From CAZYFH01 sp965249175 (GTDB lineage Bacteria; Acidobacteriota; Vicinamibacteria; Vicinamibacterales; UBA8438): a stretch of DNA of 64,000 nt. The stretch covers positions 62,001 through 126,000 of the forward strand of contig OZ252227.1 of NCBI GenBank assembly GCA_965249175.1, written 5' to 3'. Both the position numbers and the translations under genes were made by a program. The notes under the pieces are model-generated. The model was not told where the DNA came from and did not search any database. It was given only the letters and a program-made list of their open reading frames with translations. Below are positions 52,201-60,408 of the stretch, in pieces. Position 1 is the stretch's first letter; each line of letters opens with the position of its first letter.

Positions 52201-52343
52201 CGCGGCCAGCCCTGCTCCGGTGAGCCGTTCACGTACTGGTCGAGGAGGGTCTCGATGCCATCAGCGCGCAACCGCTCGGAGAGCGCGAGCACCCGTTCGC
52301 AGTGGCCGTCGGAATCGTGGCTGTAGCTGATGAAGACCGTCAT
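49254..52343 (-). CDS. SEFIR-STAND NTPase-TPR protein (candidate immune receptor)
   Basis: A 1029-residue protein. Residues 1-150 are a SEFIR domain (TVFISYSHDSDGHCERVLAL, LDAADSVLVVCTETYY), a relative of TIR. Residues ~185-480 are a STAND-type NTPase with Walker A ALGGEGKTSLVAKWA (GGEGKTS, 228-234), a Walker B-like RRALLILDGLEP (309-320) and a VVTTRYS sensor strand. A helical region follows with LTLDAHPLIREYFG. The last ~450 residues are TPR-like helical repeats (AAFRLRALGRLTEALKPMRA, HADALHQAGRRAEAEARFRE). The layout effector-NTPase-sensor is that of bacterial STAND immune proteins. No phage-defence partner gene adjoins, though two toxin-antitoxin pairs lie nearby on the other strand. Function is inferred from architecture. 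Confidence 0.85.
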   Translation of the reverse strand: MTVFISYSHDSDGHCERVLALSERLRADGIETLLDQYVNGSPEQGWPRWMLDSLDAADSVLVVCTETYYRRFRGQEEPGKGKGVDWEGALITQEMYDRRSRTLKFVPVFPADAADSWIPEPLRSVSHYALTSESAYQRLYDFLLEQSGVEPQPVGALKTKSRRTGTALTFGEPSAARPPKADISRIIKYAPAALIGRETDVKRLADAWDQAVRGETPRPHVLTFVALGGEGKTSLVAKWAAALAHQDWPGCDAVLAWSFYSQGTREQTAVSSDLFLNEALSFFGDAAMARSAQGAFDKGRRVAELAGARRALLILDGLEPLQYAPTSPTPGELKDQGIAALLLGLAAINHGLCVVTTRYSIPDLRAYWQTTAPEQKLLRLSPDAGVALLKTLGVHGHQPELETLVADVHGHALTLNLLGTFLRDAHAGDIRRRDLVTLEEADAEEQGGHAFRVMDAYVRSFETGGQTAEEQQKGRRALALLQLLGLFDRPATVDCLEAVWNAPAIPGLTEPLFTVEKKRFGRAPVHHEIEPRHLNIALTRLEDATLLTVHRDGANRLLTLDAHPLIREYFGQRVRTTQPEAWQAAHRRLYEHLCATTQDKPNATLEDLQPLYHAVAHGCQAGVQQEAFNEVYLARIKRRDEHYSSKKLGAFGADLGAVACFFEKAWSRVSPALTEADQAWLQNEAAFRLRALGRLTEALKPMRAALEMRVKQEAWRNAAIIASNLSELELMLGDVAGAMGAAEQAVTYADRSSDAFHRMSRRTTHADALHQAGRRAEAEARFREAEQMQAESQPDNPLLYSLRGFQYCDLLLTEAERGAWEAMQNSESETRNSGLENTCRVVSDRAAKTLKIAERNNWLLDIALDHLTLGLTALYGSVLASRRRRDESARSSSDLSAEAQRGLAPAGAPLDAAVDGLRRAGTQDHLPRGLLTRAWLRGLSGPRTGPDSAQDDLDEAWDIAERGPMPLFLADIHLHRARLFHAVTPYPWESPPRDLAEARRLIETHGYWRRKEELEEAEEAAKHWPGSPK

Positions 52344-52511
52344 GTTCTGACGCGGCGACGGGAGCCGAATTGGTCTACGGAGTCATTGATGAACCGACGC
52401 CTATGAAAGGGTAGATACAAGGAAGTACTAGAGTGCAGCGCCGCCCGGCGATGCACGGCGCCAATAGCGGGAGTGACACGGTCCCTCAGAAGGCTCGGTG
52501 GCAGGCCACGG

Positions 52512-55500
52512 CTACGCCTCCGCCGTCCGTGCGGCGGCGCCCTCGGGCGCGACGCTGGGCTCGGTGTCTGGCTCGGCGTCCCGCTTCCGCCGTCCGAAGA
52601 TCCCTCGCATCATTCCCTTCACGTCTTCCAGGATCAGATACGACGTCGGCACCAGGATCAGCGTGATGAACGTGGCGAAGACGACGCCGAACGCCAGCGA
52701 GACGGCCATCGGTACGACGAAGGCGGCGTCGAAGCTCCGGTCGGTCATCAGCGGCGCCAGGCCGAAGAAGGTCGTGAGCGAGGTCAAGAGGATGGGCCGG
52801 AAGCGATTGACACCGGCCTCACGGACGGCCACGCCCATGTCCGCGTGCAGCGCCCGCTTGCGGTTGATGAAGTCGACCATGATCAAGCTGTCGTTGACCA
52901 CGACGCCCGACAGCGCGACGATCCCGAACATCGACATCATCGTCACGTCGAGGCCCATAAAGAGATGCCCCCAGATGGCACCGACCAAGCCGAACGGGAT
53001 CGCGCTCATGATGATGAGCGGTTGCACGTAGGACTTCAGCGGCACGGCAAGGAGCGCAAAGATCATGAGCAGCGCGAGCACGAACCCCTGCTGGAGCCCC
53101 GCAATGGACTCCTGCTGCTCGGCCATCATCCCCTCGAACGTGTAGAAGACGCCGGGAAAGCCCGCCAGCACCTCCGGCAGGATCCGCGTCTCGAGATCGG
53201 CGATGACCGCGCCCGCGGACGACACCGACGCGTCGACCGAGGCGGTCACGTTGACCGCGCGGTTGCGGTCGACTCGCTTGATCGAAGCGAAGCCCCGACC
53301 CGGCTCGACGACGGCCACCTGCGAGAACGGCACCTCGCCGCCGTTGGGCGTCCGGATGCGCATGTTTTCGAGGTCGCCGACCGACCGCCGGTCGTCGCGC
53401 GGGTAGCGCACCATGACGCGGATGTCGTCACGCCCGCGCTGGATCCGTTGCGCCTCCTCACCGTAGAACGCCTGGCGCACCTGCCGGCCGAGGTCCTGGA
53501 GGGTCAACCCGAGCGTTTCGGCCGCTGGTTTGATGCCGAGCTTCAGCTCCTCTTTGCCCGCCCGGAACGAGTCGGAGACCCCGTACACGCCGGTGTATCC
53601 CGCCAGCTGCCGTTTGACCGCGTCGGCCGCGGCGCGGAGGGTCTCGAGGTCGCGGCCCGCCAGCTGCACGTCGACGTCCTCGCCGGGGCTCATCGCCGAC
53701 ATGTTGAAGTTGACGTCGACCGCCTCGGGAATTGGGCCGGTGGCCTCGCGCCACATGTTGCCGAGCTGCTCGCTGCTATAGGAGCGTTCCTCGGAGGGGG
53801 CCAGCTCGATGGCGACCTCGCCGAGATGGGCCGCCGCGATGCTCCCGATCGGGCCCATGGGGCCCGGCCCTCGCGTGGCCATCGGCTGGTCGCCGACGGA
53901 GGTCGACACGTGGAGGAAGTAGTCGGTGCCCGTGTCCTCGATCAGCGTCTGCCGGAGTACGGCGGCGCCCGCTTCGAGCTTCTCGACGGCTCTGGACGTC
54001 GCGTCGACCGGCGTGCCCTGCGGCATCGTCACCGACGCCGCCATGAAGTCCGCCTCGATCGACGGGAAGAAATGAAACACCGGCCGACCCGAGAGCACCA
54101 TGCCGATGGTGACGATCATCATCCCGACGCCAGCCGCAGCGGTCAGATACCGCCACCGCAGCGCCGCCTCGAGGAAAGGCCGGTACGCGTGGTGAATGAA
54201 CCACTTCAGGCCGCGTGCGATCGTCTGCTGGGAGCGCCGCCATGGACCGGGGCGCCCACGCTTGGGAATATGCGACAGGTGTGCCGGGAGGATGTTCAGC
54301 GACTCGACGAGCGAGAAGAGCAGGCAGGGAATCACAATCAGGGGGATGACCCGAAACATCTTGCCCATCATGCCCGGCACGAACATCAGCGGCATGAACG
54401 CCGCCACGGTGGTCAGGACGGCGAAGGTGACGGGCTTGGCGATCTCGAAGCCGCCCTCGATCGACCCGCGCATGCCGTCGCCGTGCTCCTCCTGATGCCG
54501 GTAGATGTTCTCGCCGACGATGATCGCGTCGTCTACGACGATGCCGAGCACCAGGATGAAGGCGAAGAGCGACAGGACGTTCACCGAGACATCGAGCCCC
54601 GGCATGAACGCAATGGCGCCGAGAAACGAGATGGGGATCCCGAGACTGACCCACGCCGCGAGGCGCAGCTCGAGGAACAGGGCGAGCACGATGAACACGA
54701 GGGCGAACCCGAACACGCCGTTGCGCAGCATCAGCGACAGCCGCGCACCCAACATCTTCGCCGAGTCCTGCCACACGGTGATGGTCACGCCTTCCGGCAC
54801 GCGCACCTGCGCGCTCTCGACGTACTCGTAGATGACCTCGGCGATGTCGAGCGCGCTCTGGTCGCCGGTCCGGAACACCGAGACCATCATCGTCGGTTCG
54901 ACGTCGAATCGCCCGTACTGATCCGTTTCCGCGAAGCCGTCGACGACCGTCGCGACGTCGCCCAGATTCAGACGGCTGCCGTCGGCTCGTGTCCACACGA
55001 CCAGGTTCTCGTACTCCTCGCCCAGGTACGCTTGACCGATGGTGCGCAGCAGGATCTCGCCGCGGTCCGTGCGCACGGACCCGCCAGGGAGATCGAGCGA
55101 CGAGCGGCGAACGGCGTCGGCGACCTGGTCGAACGTCAGGCCATGCCGTCTGAGGGCGACTTCCGACACCTCGATGGAAATCTCGTACGGTGGCGCGCTG
55201 ATGATGTCGACCTGCGTGATCTCCGGGATCGCGGTCAGCTCGTCGCGCACCCGCTCGGCGATCTCCTTCAGTGTGAATGGGTCGACATCGCCCGAGACGG
55301 CGAGGTCGGCGACCTGCATACGGTTCGTCAGCTCCCGAACGATTGGTTTCTCTGTTTCGATTGGGAACGTCGTGATGGCGTCGACGTTGCTCTTGACCTC
55401 GTCGATCACCTTGCGGGGGTCGGCACCCAGCTCCAGCTCGATCATCACGGAGCCCATGCCTTCGGACGCCGTCGACTGAATCTCCTTGATGCCGTCGATG

Positions 55501-55721
55501 CCCTGAATCGACTCCTCGATGCGGATGTTGACCGCCTCCTCGACTTCTTCCGGGGCCGCGCCCAGGTAGGGCACCTCGACCTGAATCCGATCGAGGTCGA
55601 TCTCCGGAAAGACCTCTTCCGTGACCGAGAACGTGGCGATGACGCCGCTCACGATGATCAACACCATCATCAGGTTGGCGGCGACGCTGTTACGCGCGAA
55701 CCACTCGATCATGCCCTTCAC
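52512..55721 (-). CDS. RND efflux pump inner-membrane permease (HAE1/AcrB-type)
   Basis: A 1069-residue protein from GTG 55721, which overlaps the adaptor stop by GTGA. It begins MKGMIEWFARNSVAANLMMV and has 12 membrane helices in two halves. The proton-relay aspartates are in GIVVDDAIIVGENIYRHQEE. The porter domains lie between helices 1-2 and 7-8. Late conserved phrases are NDSLIMVDFINRKRALHADM and TSLTTFFGLAPLMTDRSFDA. The relative arrangement is that of multidrug or hydrophobic-compound exporters rather than heavy-metal pumps. It works with the upstream adaptor and OprM-like channel to export substrates across both membranes. An acidic C-terminal tail is normal. Confidence 0.95.
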   Translation of the reverse strand: MKGMIEWFARNSVAANLMMVLIIVSGVIATFSVTEEVFPEIDLDRIQVEVPYLGAAPEEVEEAVNIRIEESIQGIDGIKEIQSTASEGMGSVMIELELGADPRKVIDEVKSNVDAITTFPIETEKPIVRELTNRMQVADLAVSGDVDPFTLKEIAERVRDELTAIPEITQVDIISAPPYEISIEVSEVALRRHGLTFDQVADAVRRSSLDLPGGSVRTDRGEILLRTIGQAYLGEEYENLVVWTRADGSRLNLGDVATVVDGFAETDQYGRFDVEPTMMVSVFRTGDQSALDIAEVIYEYVESAQVRVPEGVTITVWQDSAKMLGARLSLMLRNGVFGFALVFIVLALFLELRLAAWVSLGIPISFLGAIAFMPGLDVSVNVLSLFAFILVLGIVVDDAIIVGENIYRHQEEHGDGMRGSIEGGFEIAKPVTFAVLTTVAAFMPLMFVPGMMGKMFRVIPLIVIPCLLFSLVESLNILPAHLSHIPKRGRPGPWRRSQQTIARGLKWFIHHAYRPFLEAALRWRYLTAAAGVGMMIVTIGMVLSGRPVFHFFPSIEADFMAASVTMPQGTPVDATSRAVEKLEAGAAVLRQTLIEDTGTDYFLHVSTSVGDQPMATRGPGPMGPIGSIAAAHLGEVAIELAPSEERSYSSEQLGNMWREATGPIPEAVDVNFNMSAMSPGEDVDVQLAGRDLETLRAAADAVKRQLAGYTGVYGVSDSFRAGKEELKLGIKPAAETLGLTLQDLGRQVRQAFYGEEAQRIQRGRDDIRVMVRYPRDDRRSVGDLENMRIRTPNGGEVPFSQVAVVEPGRGFASIKRVDRNRAVNVTASVDASVSSAGAVIADLETRILPEVLAGFPGVFYTFEGMMAEQQESIAGLQQGFVLALLMIFALLAVPLKSYVQPLIIMSAIPFGLVGAIWGHLFMGLDVTMMSMFGIVALSGVVVNDSLIMVDFINRKRALHADMGVAVREAGVNRFRPILLTSLTTFFGLAPLMTDRSFDAAFVVPMAVSLAFGVVFATFITLILVPTSYLILEDVKGMMRGIFGRRKRDAEPDTEPSVAPEGAAARTAEA

Positions 55722-58156
55722 GATGACCTCCGGTTGCCGGCCGCGCGGGTCCCGTTGGCGCCGACGTCGACCGGACCGGATACGGCATCCTCGACGCTCT
55801 GTCTCACGGCCGCTGCCACACGTGCTTGCAGGTCGGCCAAGTCTTCGATGCTGCCGTCCACCTTGATCGCCGTGATGACCGCGCCGCTGGCCGTGTCGAT
55901 GAGACGCGCCGTCACGCGGACCGCGCCGCCGACGCGCTGAATCCCCCCGCCGACGACCAGTGCGGCGCCCTCATCGGACGACACGATGGTGACGACCGGA
56001 AGTTCGGCGAGGTGCGCGGCGATCGTGTCGGTGAACGCCCTGCTCAGGTCGCCGCCCGGTCCGTCGCTGCCTGTCGTCCCGAGATCGTCGAATGGCAGCA
56101 CCGCCAACGCGCTCGTCTCGGCACGCGCGGGTGCGGCGTCGTCGCGTGGCGCGGCGTCGGCGCGGTCCCCACCGGTCACCCCGGTGAGCTGGGTCAGCGA
56201 CTGATTGATGGTTGCCACGAGCTCGCTACGCACACCGGTGAGATCCTCGGTGCTGCCGTCCAGCTTGAACGCTCGCAGCACGGCGTCCGCGTCGTTGTCG
56301 ACGATGCGCGCCGTGACCCGCACCATCTGTCCGACTTGCTGGACCCCCCCGCCGACGACGAACTCCGCGGCAGCGTCCGACGTCGTCACCGTCAGCGATC
56401 CCGCCGCGGCGAGGTCGTCGGCGACGGCGCTCGCAAGCGCAGCGCCCAGTCGGTGCTCTTCCGCGTCCTGGCTCAGGCTGACGAACGGGACGACCGCCAC
56501 CGTCGGGCCGCCCGGCTCGAGCGGGCGGCCTGCGTCGCTTGCCGGCGCCGATGCCGATGCGGGCGGCGGCGACACCTCACGCGCAGGTGGGCGCCGTTCC
56601 GGCTCTCGAGGCGTGGGCGGCGTCGCCCGTTCCGAGCGCGCCTCGGCGCGCGGCACAGGGTTCGTGTCCGAGCGAACCTCGCCAGCCGCGTCGGCCGCGG
56701 CATTGCGCGCGGTGCGATCCGCGCGAGGCTCGGTGCTCGGGGCATTCGTCCCGTCCTCCGATGCCAGGTCGCTCAGCCAACGCGGACGCTCGTTCGCTTG
56801 CGCGGCCGGCGTCGCCGGTGGGTCGTCTACCGGGGCGGTCGGAGATGCCGCGGTCTCGGTCGCCGCCGATGCCTCTGCGTCTGCGTCTTTCAGGGTTTCC
56901 GGCCCGGGCGTCGACGCCGCCGTCATCTCGACCGCCTCTGGCGTCGGTGTGGACGCACCGCCTCGACGCGCGAGCAGCGCGGGGTCGGCGTCCGCGAGCT
57001 GCACCTGCATGCCATCAGTTGGTGCGTCGAGCGGCGACACGACGACCAGCTCGCCCTTGGCCAACCCGTCGCGCACAAAGATCGAGTCGGTCGTGGCGCG
57101 CAGGATGTCGACGTCCCGGAAGACGAGCCTGTCGGCGGCATCGACCACCAGGACTTGATCGCGACCGCGTAGGGCCGCGCGGGGCACGACCGCCACGTCG
57201 CGGACCGTGCGTCCTTCGATCTCCGCCTCGACAAACATGCCGACGGCCAGCGGCGGTCGGTTCCGATTCGGACCTGGCGCGTACGGATCCGCAACCTGCG
57301 CGACGACGTGGACCATTCGGCTCACGGGATCTATCTCGCTCTCGGTACGGACAATGCGTCCGTCCCACTCGTGTGTCTCGCCGGCGAAGGTCGCGCGCAG
57401 CGTGACCCGCGGCGTCGGCTGGCTGTCGCCGCCGCGATACGACAACGGCAGGTCCAGATAGGCGAGCTCTTCGTCCGGGAGCGGAAGCCGCACCTCCGCG
57501 AGGTCTACCGCGTAGATGGTCGCTACCGTGGTCCCCATCGTCACGAACTGTCCAACATCGACGCTCTTCACGCGAATCCGGCCCGCGTACGGCGCGACGA
57601 TCTCCGCCCGTTCGAGGTCGCGCTGGGACCGCTCCAGGCTGGCTTCGGCGGCGGCCACGGAGGCCCGCGCATCGTCGAGCTGCGGCTCGCGCAACGTAAG
57701 CGCACGTGGGTCGCCGCGCCCCAGCTCCTCCCACTCGCGGAGCGCGACATCGGCCTCAGCCTCCTCCTGCGCCAACCGCAGGCGAGCCTGCGCCAGCTGC
57801 GAGCGCGCGCTCACGACCGCCTGCTGATAGTCGAACGGATCGATCTCGACCAGCATGTCGCCCGCCTCGAAAAAGCCGCCCTCCGCGAACGACGATGCGA
57901 CGCGGATGACGCGTCCGGTGATTTCCGGCACGAGCTGACTCTCGGTGCGCGGCGCGACCGTGCCCTGGCTGATGACGGTCATCGTCACGTCCCGGGCGGC
58001 CACCTCGTGCACGCGGACGCCGGGCGCTTCGAACAGCGGCGGCTGCGTTTCGACGGCCGGGCGGCTGCTCACGAGGATGAAGGCGGCCGAGCCCGCCACG
58101 GCCAACACCACCAAGGGAAGCACGATCTGCAAGATGCGAATGAGCACGCGATTCAT
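55718..58156 (-). CDS. RND efflux adaptor fused to two TolB-N-like domains
   Basis: An 812-residue protein from ATG 58156 (MNRVLIRILQIVLPLVVLAV). Residues 10-30 are a membrane anchor or uncleaved signal. Residues ~45-395 form a normal membrane-fusion (HlyD/AcrA) adaptor: lipoyl halves with GRVIRVASSFAEGGFFEAGD and AEIVAPYAGRIRVKSVDVGQ around an alpha-hairpin (~115-185), then beta-barrel and membrane-proximal parts. Residues ~396-550 are a Pro/Ala/Glu/Arg-rich linker. Two related domains follow: ~551-655 (TVAVVPFVSLS, VVGGGVQQVGQMVRVTARIV) and ~683-795 (ALAVLPFDDLG, VVGGGIQRVGGAVRVTARLI). They resemble the TolB amino-terminal/COG5616 domain. Usual adaptors end near residue 400. The gene directly precedes the pump gene. 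Confidence 0.9.
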   Translation of the reverse strand: MNRVLIRILQIVLPLVVLAVAGSAAFILVSSRPAVETQPPLFEAPGVRVHEVAARDVTMTVISQGTVAPRTESQLVPEITGRVIRVASSFAEGGFFEAGDMLVEIDPFDYQQAVVSARSQLAQARLRLAQEEAEADVALREWEELGRGDPRALTLREPQLDDARASVAAAEASLERSQRDLERAEIVAPYAGRIRVKSVDVGQFVTMGTTVATIYAVDLAEVRLPLPDEELAYLDLPLSYRGGDSQPTPRVTLRATFAGETHEWDGRIVRTESEIDPVSRMVHVVAQVADPYAPGPNRNRPPLAVGMFVEAEIEGRTVRDVAVVPRAALRGRDQVLVVDAADRLVFRDVDILRATTDSIFVRDGLAKGELVVVSPLDAPTDGMQVQLADADPALLARRGGASTPTPEAVEMTAASTPGPETLKDADAEASAATETAASPTAPVDDPPATPAAQANERPRWLSDLASEDGTNAPSTEPRADRTARNAAADAAGEVRSDTNPVPRAEARSERATPPTPREPERRPPAREVSPPPASASAPASDAGRPLEPGGPTVAVVPFVSLSQDAEEHRLGAALASAVADDLAAAGSLTVTTSDAAAEFVVGGGVQQVGQMVRVTARIVDNDADAVLRAFKLDGSTEDLTGVRSELVATINQSLTQLTGVTGGDRADAAPRDDAAPARAETSALAVLPFDDLGTTGSDGPGGDLSRAFTDTIAAHLAELPVVTIVSSDEGAALVVGGGIQRVGGAVRVTARLIDTASGAVITAIKVDGSIEDLADLQARVAAAVRQSVEDAVSGPVDVGANGTRAAGNRRSS

Positions 58157-58169
58157 CGTCGTTATCCGT

Positions 58170-58237
58170 TTCTGTGTCCGGTTCTTATGGTTGTCCCGTC
58201 GCGTTCTGTGTCCGGTTCTTATGGTTGTCCCGTCGCG
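58170..58237. repeat. 34-bp perfect tandem duplication across the OprM-like gene end
   Basis: Two identical 34-bp units, 58170-58203 and 58204-58237, abut exactly (each begins TTCTGTGTCCGGTTC). The second unit contains the last five codons and the TAA of the OprM-like gene; the first repeats them just downstream, lengthening the spacer to the adaptor gene. The reading frame is unharmed. Confidence 0.95.
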
Positions 58238-59676
58238 CTCGTCTCGTCGCCGCCGAGCGAGATTGGCGCCTCGAGCTGATCGAAACCGCCGCCCAGCGCC
58301 AGATAGAGGTCGACGCGATTCTCGAGCCGCACGCGTCGTGCCGCGATCAGATCGCTTTCGGCTTGCACGGCCGAGCGTTGCGAGTCGAGCACGGTGATAT
58401 AGAAATCGAGACCCGCCCTGTACCGCTCCTCGGCGAGTCGCTCGGCCGCGCGCGCCTGTTCGACCGACATCATCAAGTGACCGATGCGGTCGGCGTAAAA
58501 GCCCTCGGCGGCCAAGGCCGTCTCGACCTCGGCAAACGCCGTGAGCGCCGTGTTGGCATAGGTGGCGAGGATCTCGGCCGTCTGCGCTTCCGCTCGCGTG
58601 ATCTGCGCCCGCAGCTGTCCTCCCTGCCACAGCGGCGCGACGAGGTTGCTCACGAAGCTCCACACGCCGAAATCACCGTTGACGAGCGAGCGCAGCCCGT
58701 CGGTCGCGGTTCCCGTGGCCGCGGTCAAGCTGATGTTCGGCAGCAGCGATCGGCGCGCCACGCTGAGCCGCGCCTCCGACGCCGCGACCTGCCGTTCGGC
58801 GGCCACGAGGTCGGGCCGCCGGGCGACCAGATTGGCCGGGAGCCCCGCGGGCACAGAGCCCGGGACGGCCGGGAGGTCCGCCGGTGGTTCCACGTCGCCC
58901 GCAGCGTAGCGGCCCAGGATGACCTCGAGCTGTCGGGTCGATCCGTCGAGCTGCTGGCGCCGCTGGTCGAGCAGCGCCTCGGCATTCGAGAGGTTCAGGA
59001 GCGCCTGGCGCAGGTCGAGCGCTGGGCGGATACCCGTTTCGAAGCGCTCCTGGACCAGCTCCGCCGATTCCCGGAAGCTCGCGACCGTCGCTTCGGACAG
59101 CAGCACCTGCTGCTGTGCTTCGGCGATGGCGAACCACGCTTTGGTGGTCTGTCCCGCGAGCGACAGCTGTGCCCCGCGGAGGTCGGCCGCGGAGCGCTGC
59201 AGGTCGGCCAGCGCGGCCTGGGCGTCGGCACGGAGCCGGCCCCATAGATCGATCTCCCACGAGACGTCGAAGGAGACGCCGTGGTTGGTGGAAATGGTGC
59301 TCAGCACCCGTCCCTCGGCGCCCGGGATCGGGAAGCCGACAAAGTTCTGTTTCCGGCGGCTGCCGTTATAGCTCGCCTGAACCGTTGGTTGGAGCGCGCC
59401 TGACGCCGCCCGGGCATCGGCGGCGGCCTGCTCGAGTCGTGCCGCGGCAGCTTGCAAGTCGAAGTTCTGGACGAGCGCGGTCTCCACGGCTGCGGAGAGC
59501 CCGGCATCGCCAAACTCGGTCCACCAGTCCGGCGCGACCGAGCCCGTCGGGCCATCCGCCTCGGCGGTCCACGCATCCGGGACGGCGACGTCGAGCTGCG
59601 GGACCACGACCGGTGGTGCCGTGGCGCAACCGGTAGCGAACGCCGCGAGGCCTATGACACGGTGCAGACGACTCAC
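58219..59676 (-). CDS. OprM/TolC-family outer-membrane efflux channel lipoprotein
   Basis: A 485-residue protein from GTG 59676, overlapping the tetR stop by GTGA. The lipobox GLAAFATGCAT (Cys at residue 17) points to lipid attachment. The body shows two OEP repeats with long coiled-coil helices (for example DLQAAAARLEQAAADARAAS and LAGQTTKAWFAIAEAQQQVL). SWEIDLWGRLRADAQAALAD and RYRAGLDFYITVLDSQRSAV are family signatures, as is RRPDLVAAERQVAASEARLS. It forms the trimeric outer-membrane duct for the downstream adaptor and RND pump. Its last codons lie inside a tandem duplication. Confidence 0.95.
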   Translation of the reverse strand: MSRLHRVIGLAAFATGCATAPPVVVPQLDVAVPDAWTAEADGPTGSVAPDWWTEFGDAGLSAAVETALVQNFDLQAAAARLEQAAADARAASGALQPTVQASYNGSRRKQNFVGFPIPGAEGRVLSTISTNHGVSFDVSWEIDLWGRLRADAQAALADLQRSAADLRGAQLSLAGQTTKAWFAIAEAQQQVLLSEATVASFRESAELVQERFETGIRPALDLRQALLNLSNAEALLDQRRQQLDGSTRQLEVILGRYAAGDVEPPADLPAVPGSVPAGLPANLVARRPDLVAAERQVAASEARLSVARRSLLPNISLTAATGTATDGLRSLVNGDFGVWSFVSNLVAPLWQGGQLRAQITRAEAQTAEILATYANTALTAFAEVETALAAEGFYADRIGHLMMSVEQARAAERLAEERYRAGLDFYITVLDSQRSAVQAESDLIAARRVRLENRVDLYLALGGGFDQLEAPISLGGDETSATGQP

Positions 59677-60341
59677 GAGGTGTGCCCTTTCAGTCGAGCG
59701 CGAACGGGGACGGCCACCGGCGCGGGGGCGGCCATCCCGGCCGTAGCGAACTGGACCAGCGACTCGATGATGTCGTCGGGGTCGCGGGCGCTCTCCGGAT
59801 CACGCGTGACCAGCGCGCGTCCCACGCCCATGGCGAACGCCATCGATCCGATCAGGAACAGCATCCGCCACCGCAGATCCGATCGATCGAGGTGTGGCAG
59901 CGCGCGCCCCAGCGCCGACGTGAACCGACGCACGACCTCGTCGAACTGCTGGACATAGGTGGCGCGATGCTCCTCGTTTGTCTCGGCGTGGATGCGACCC
60001 ACGAGCCGGAGAAACACGTGGCCGCTTTCACCCCATTCCTGCTGTTTTTGGAAGGGTGGAGCCAGAAACGCGCGAAGGACGTCCTCGGCGCCGGGCGGCT
60101 GACCAGCGGACCGCGCCTCGATGTCGTCGAGCAGTTCCAGGCGTCGCTCGTTGATGGGTCGGAAGCGACGTTCCAGCACCGACGCGAGCAGTGCCTCCTT
60201 CGAGCCGAAGTGGTAGTTGACCGACGCCAGGTTGACGCCGGCCTCGGCGGTAATGTCCCGCAGGGACGTGGCCGGAAAGCCACGGTCTGCGAATAACCGC
60301 TCGGCGACGTCCAAGATCCGCTCCTTGGTCTCGGTGGCCAT
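59673..60341 (-). CDS. TetR/AcrR-family repressor
   Basis: A 222-residue protein. The N-terminal helix-turn-helix (ILDVAERLFADRGFPATSLR, then DITAEAGVNLASVNYHFGSK) is a textbook TetR DNA-binding domain, continuing EALLASVLERR. The C-terminal ligand domain resembles the CecR/AcrR-like group (FLRLVGRIHAETNEEHRATY). It is the first gene of the efflux operon, overlapping the channel gene by GTGA, and is divergent from the MFS exporter gene. Two palindromes lie in the shared region. It probably represses both units until a toxic ligand binds. Confidence 0.95.
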   Translation of the reverse strand: MATETKERILDVAERLFADRGFPATSLRDITAEAGVNLASVNYHFGSKEALLASVLERRFRPINERRLELLDDIEARSAGQPPGAEDVLRAFLAPPFQKQQEWGESGHVFLRLVGRIHAETNEEHRATYVQQFDEVVRRFTSALGRALPHLDRSDLRWRMLFLIGSMAFAMGVGRALVTRDPESARDPDDIIESLVQFATAGMAAPAPVAVPVRARLKGHTS

Positions 60342-60378
60342 GCCCTCTGACTCCCCCTGGCTCTCTCGAATCGCGCGA

Positions 60379-60408
60379 TCAAACGTTCGTTTGAATCATA
60401 CGTATGAT
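60379..60408. promoter_or_regulatory. Two abutting palindromes between tetR and the MFS gene (candidate TetR operator)
   Basis: TCAAACG-TT-CGTTTGA at 60379-60394 is an inverted repeat with 7-bp arms, closely like known AcrR/TetR operators. ATCATACGTATGAT at 60395-60408 is a perfect 14-bp palindrome immediately after it. The pair lies 38 bp before the tetR start and 90 bp before the MFS start, in an AT-rich stretch that should contain both promoters. Confidence 0.7.

Noticed and set aside
52473..55940. A very long plus-strand frame of 1155 codons
   Set aside because: It is antisense to the RND pump gene, is His/Asp/Arg rich without any domain, and results from GC-rich codon bias.
58157..58663. 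An N-terminal extension of the efflux adaptor
   Set aside because: This part overlaps the OprM-like gene in another frame; the membrane anchor begins at ATG 58156.
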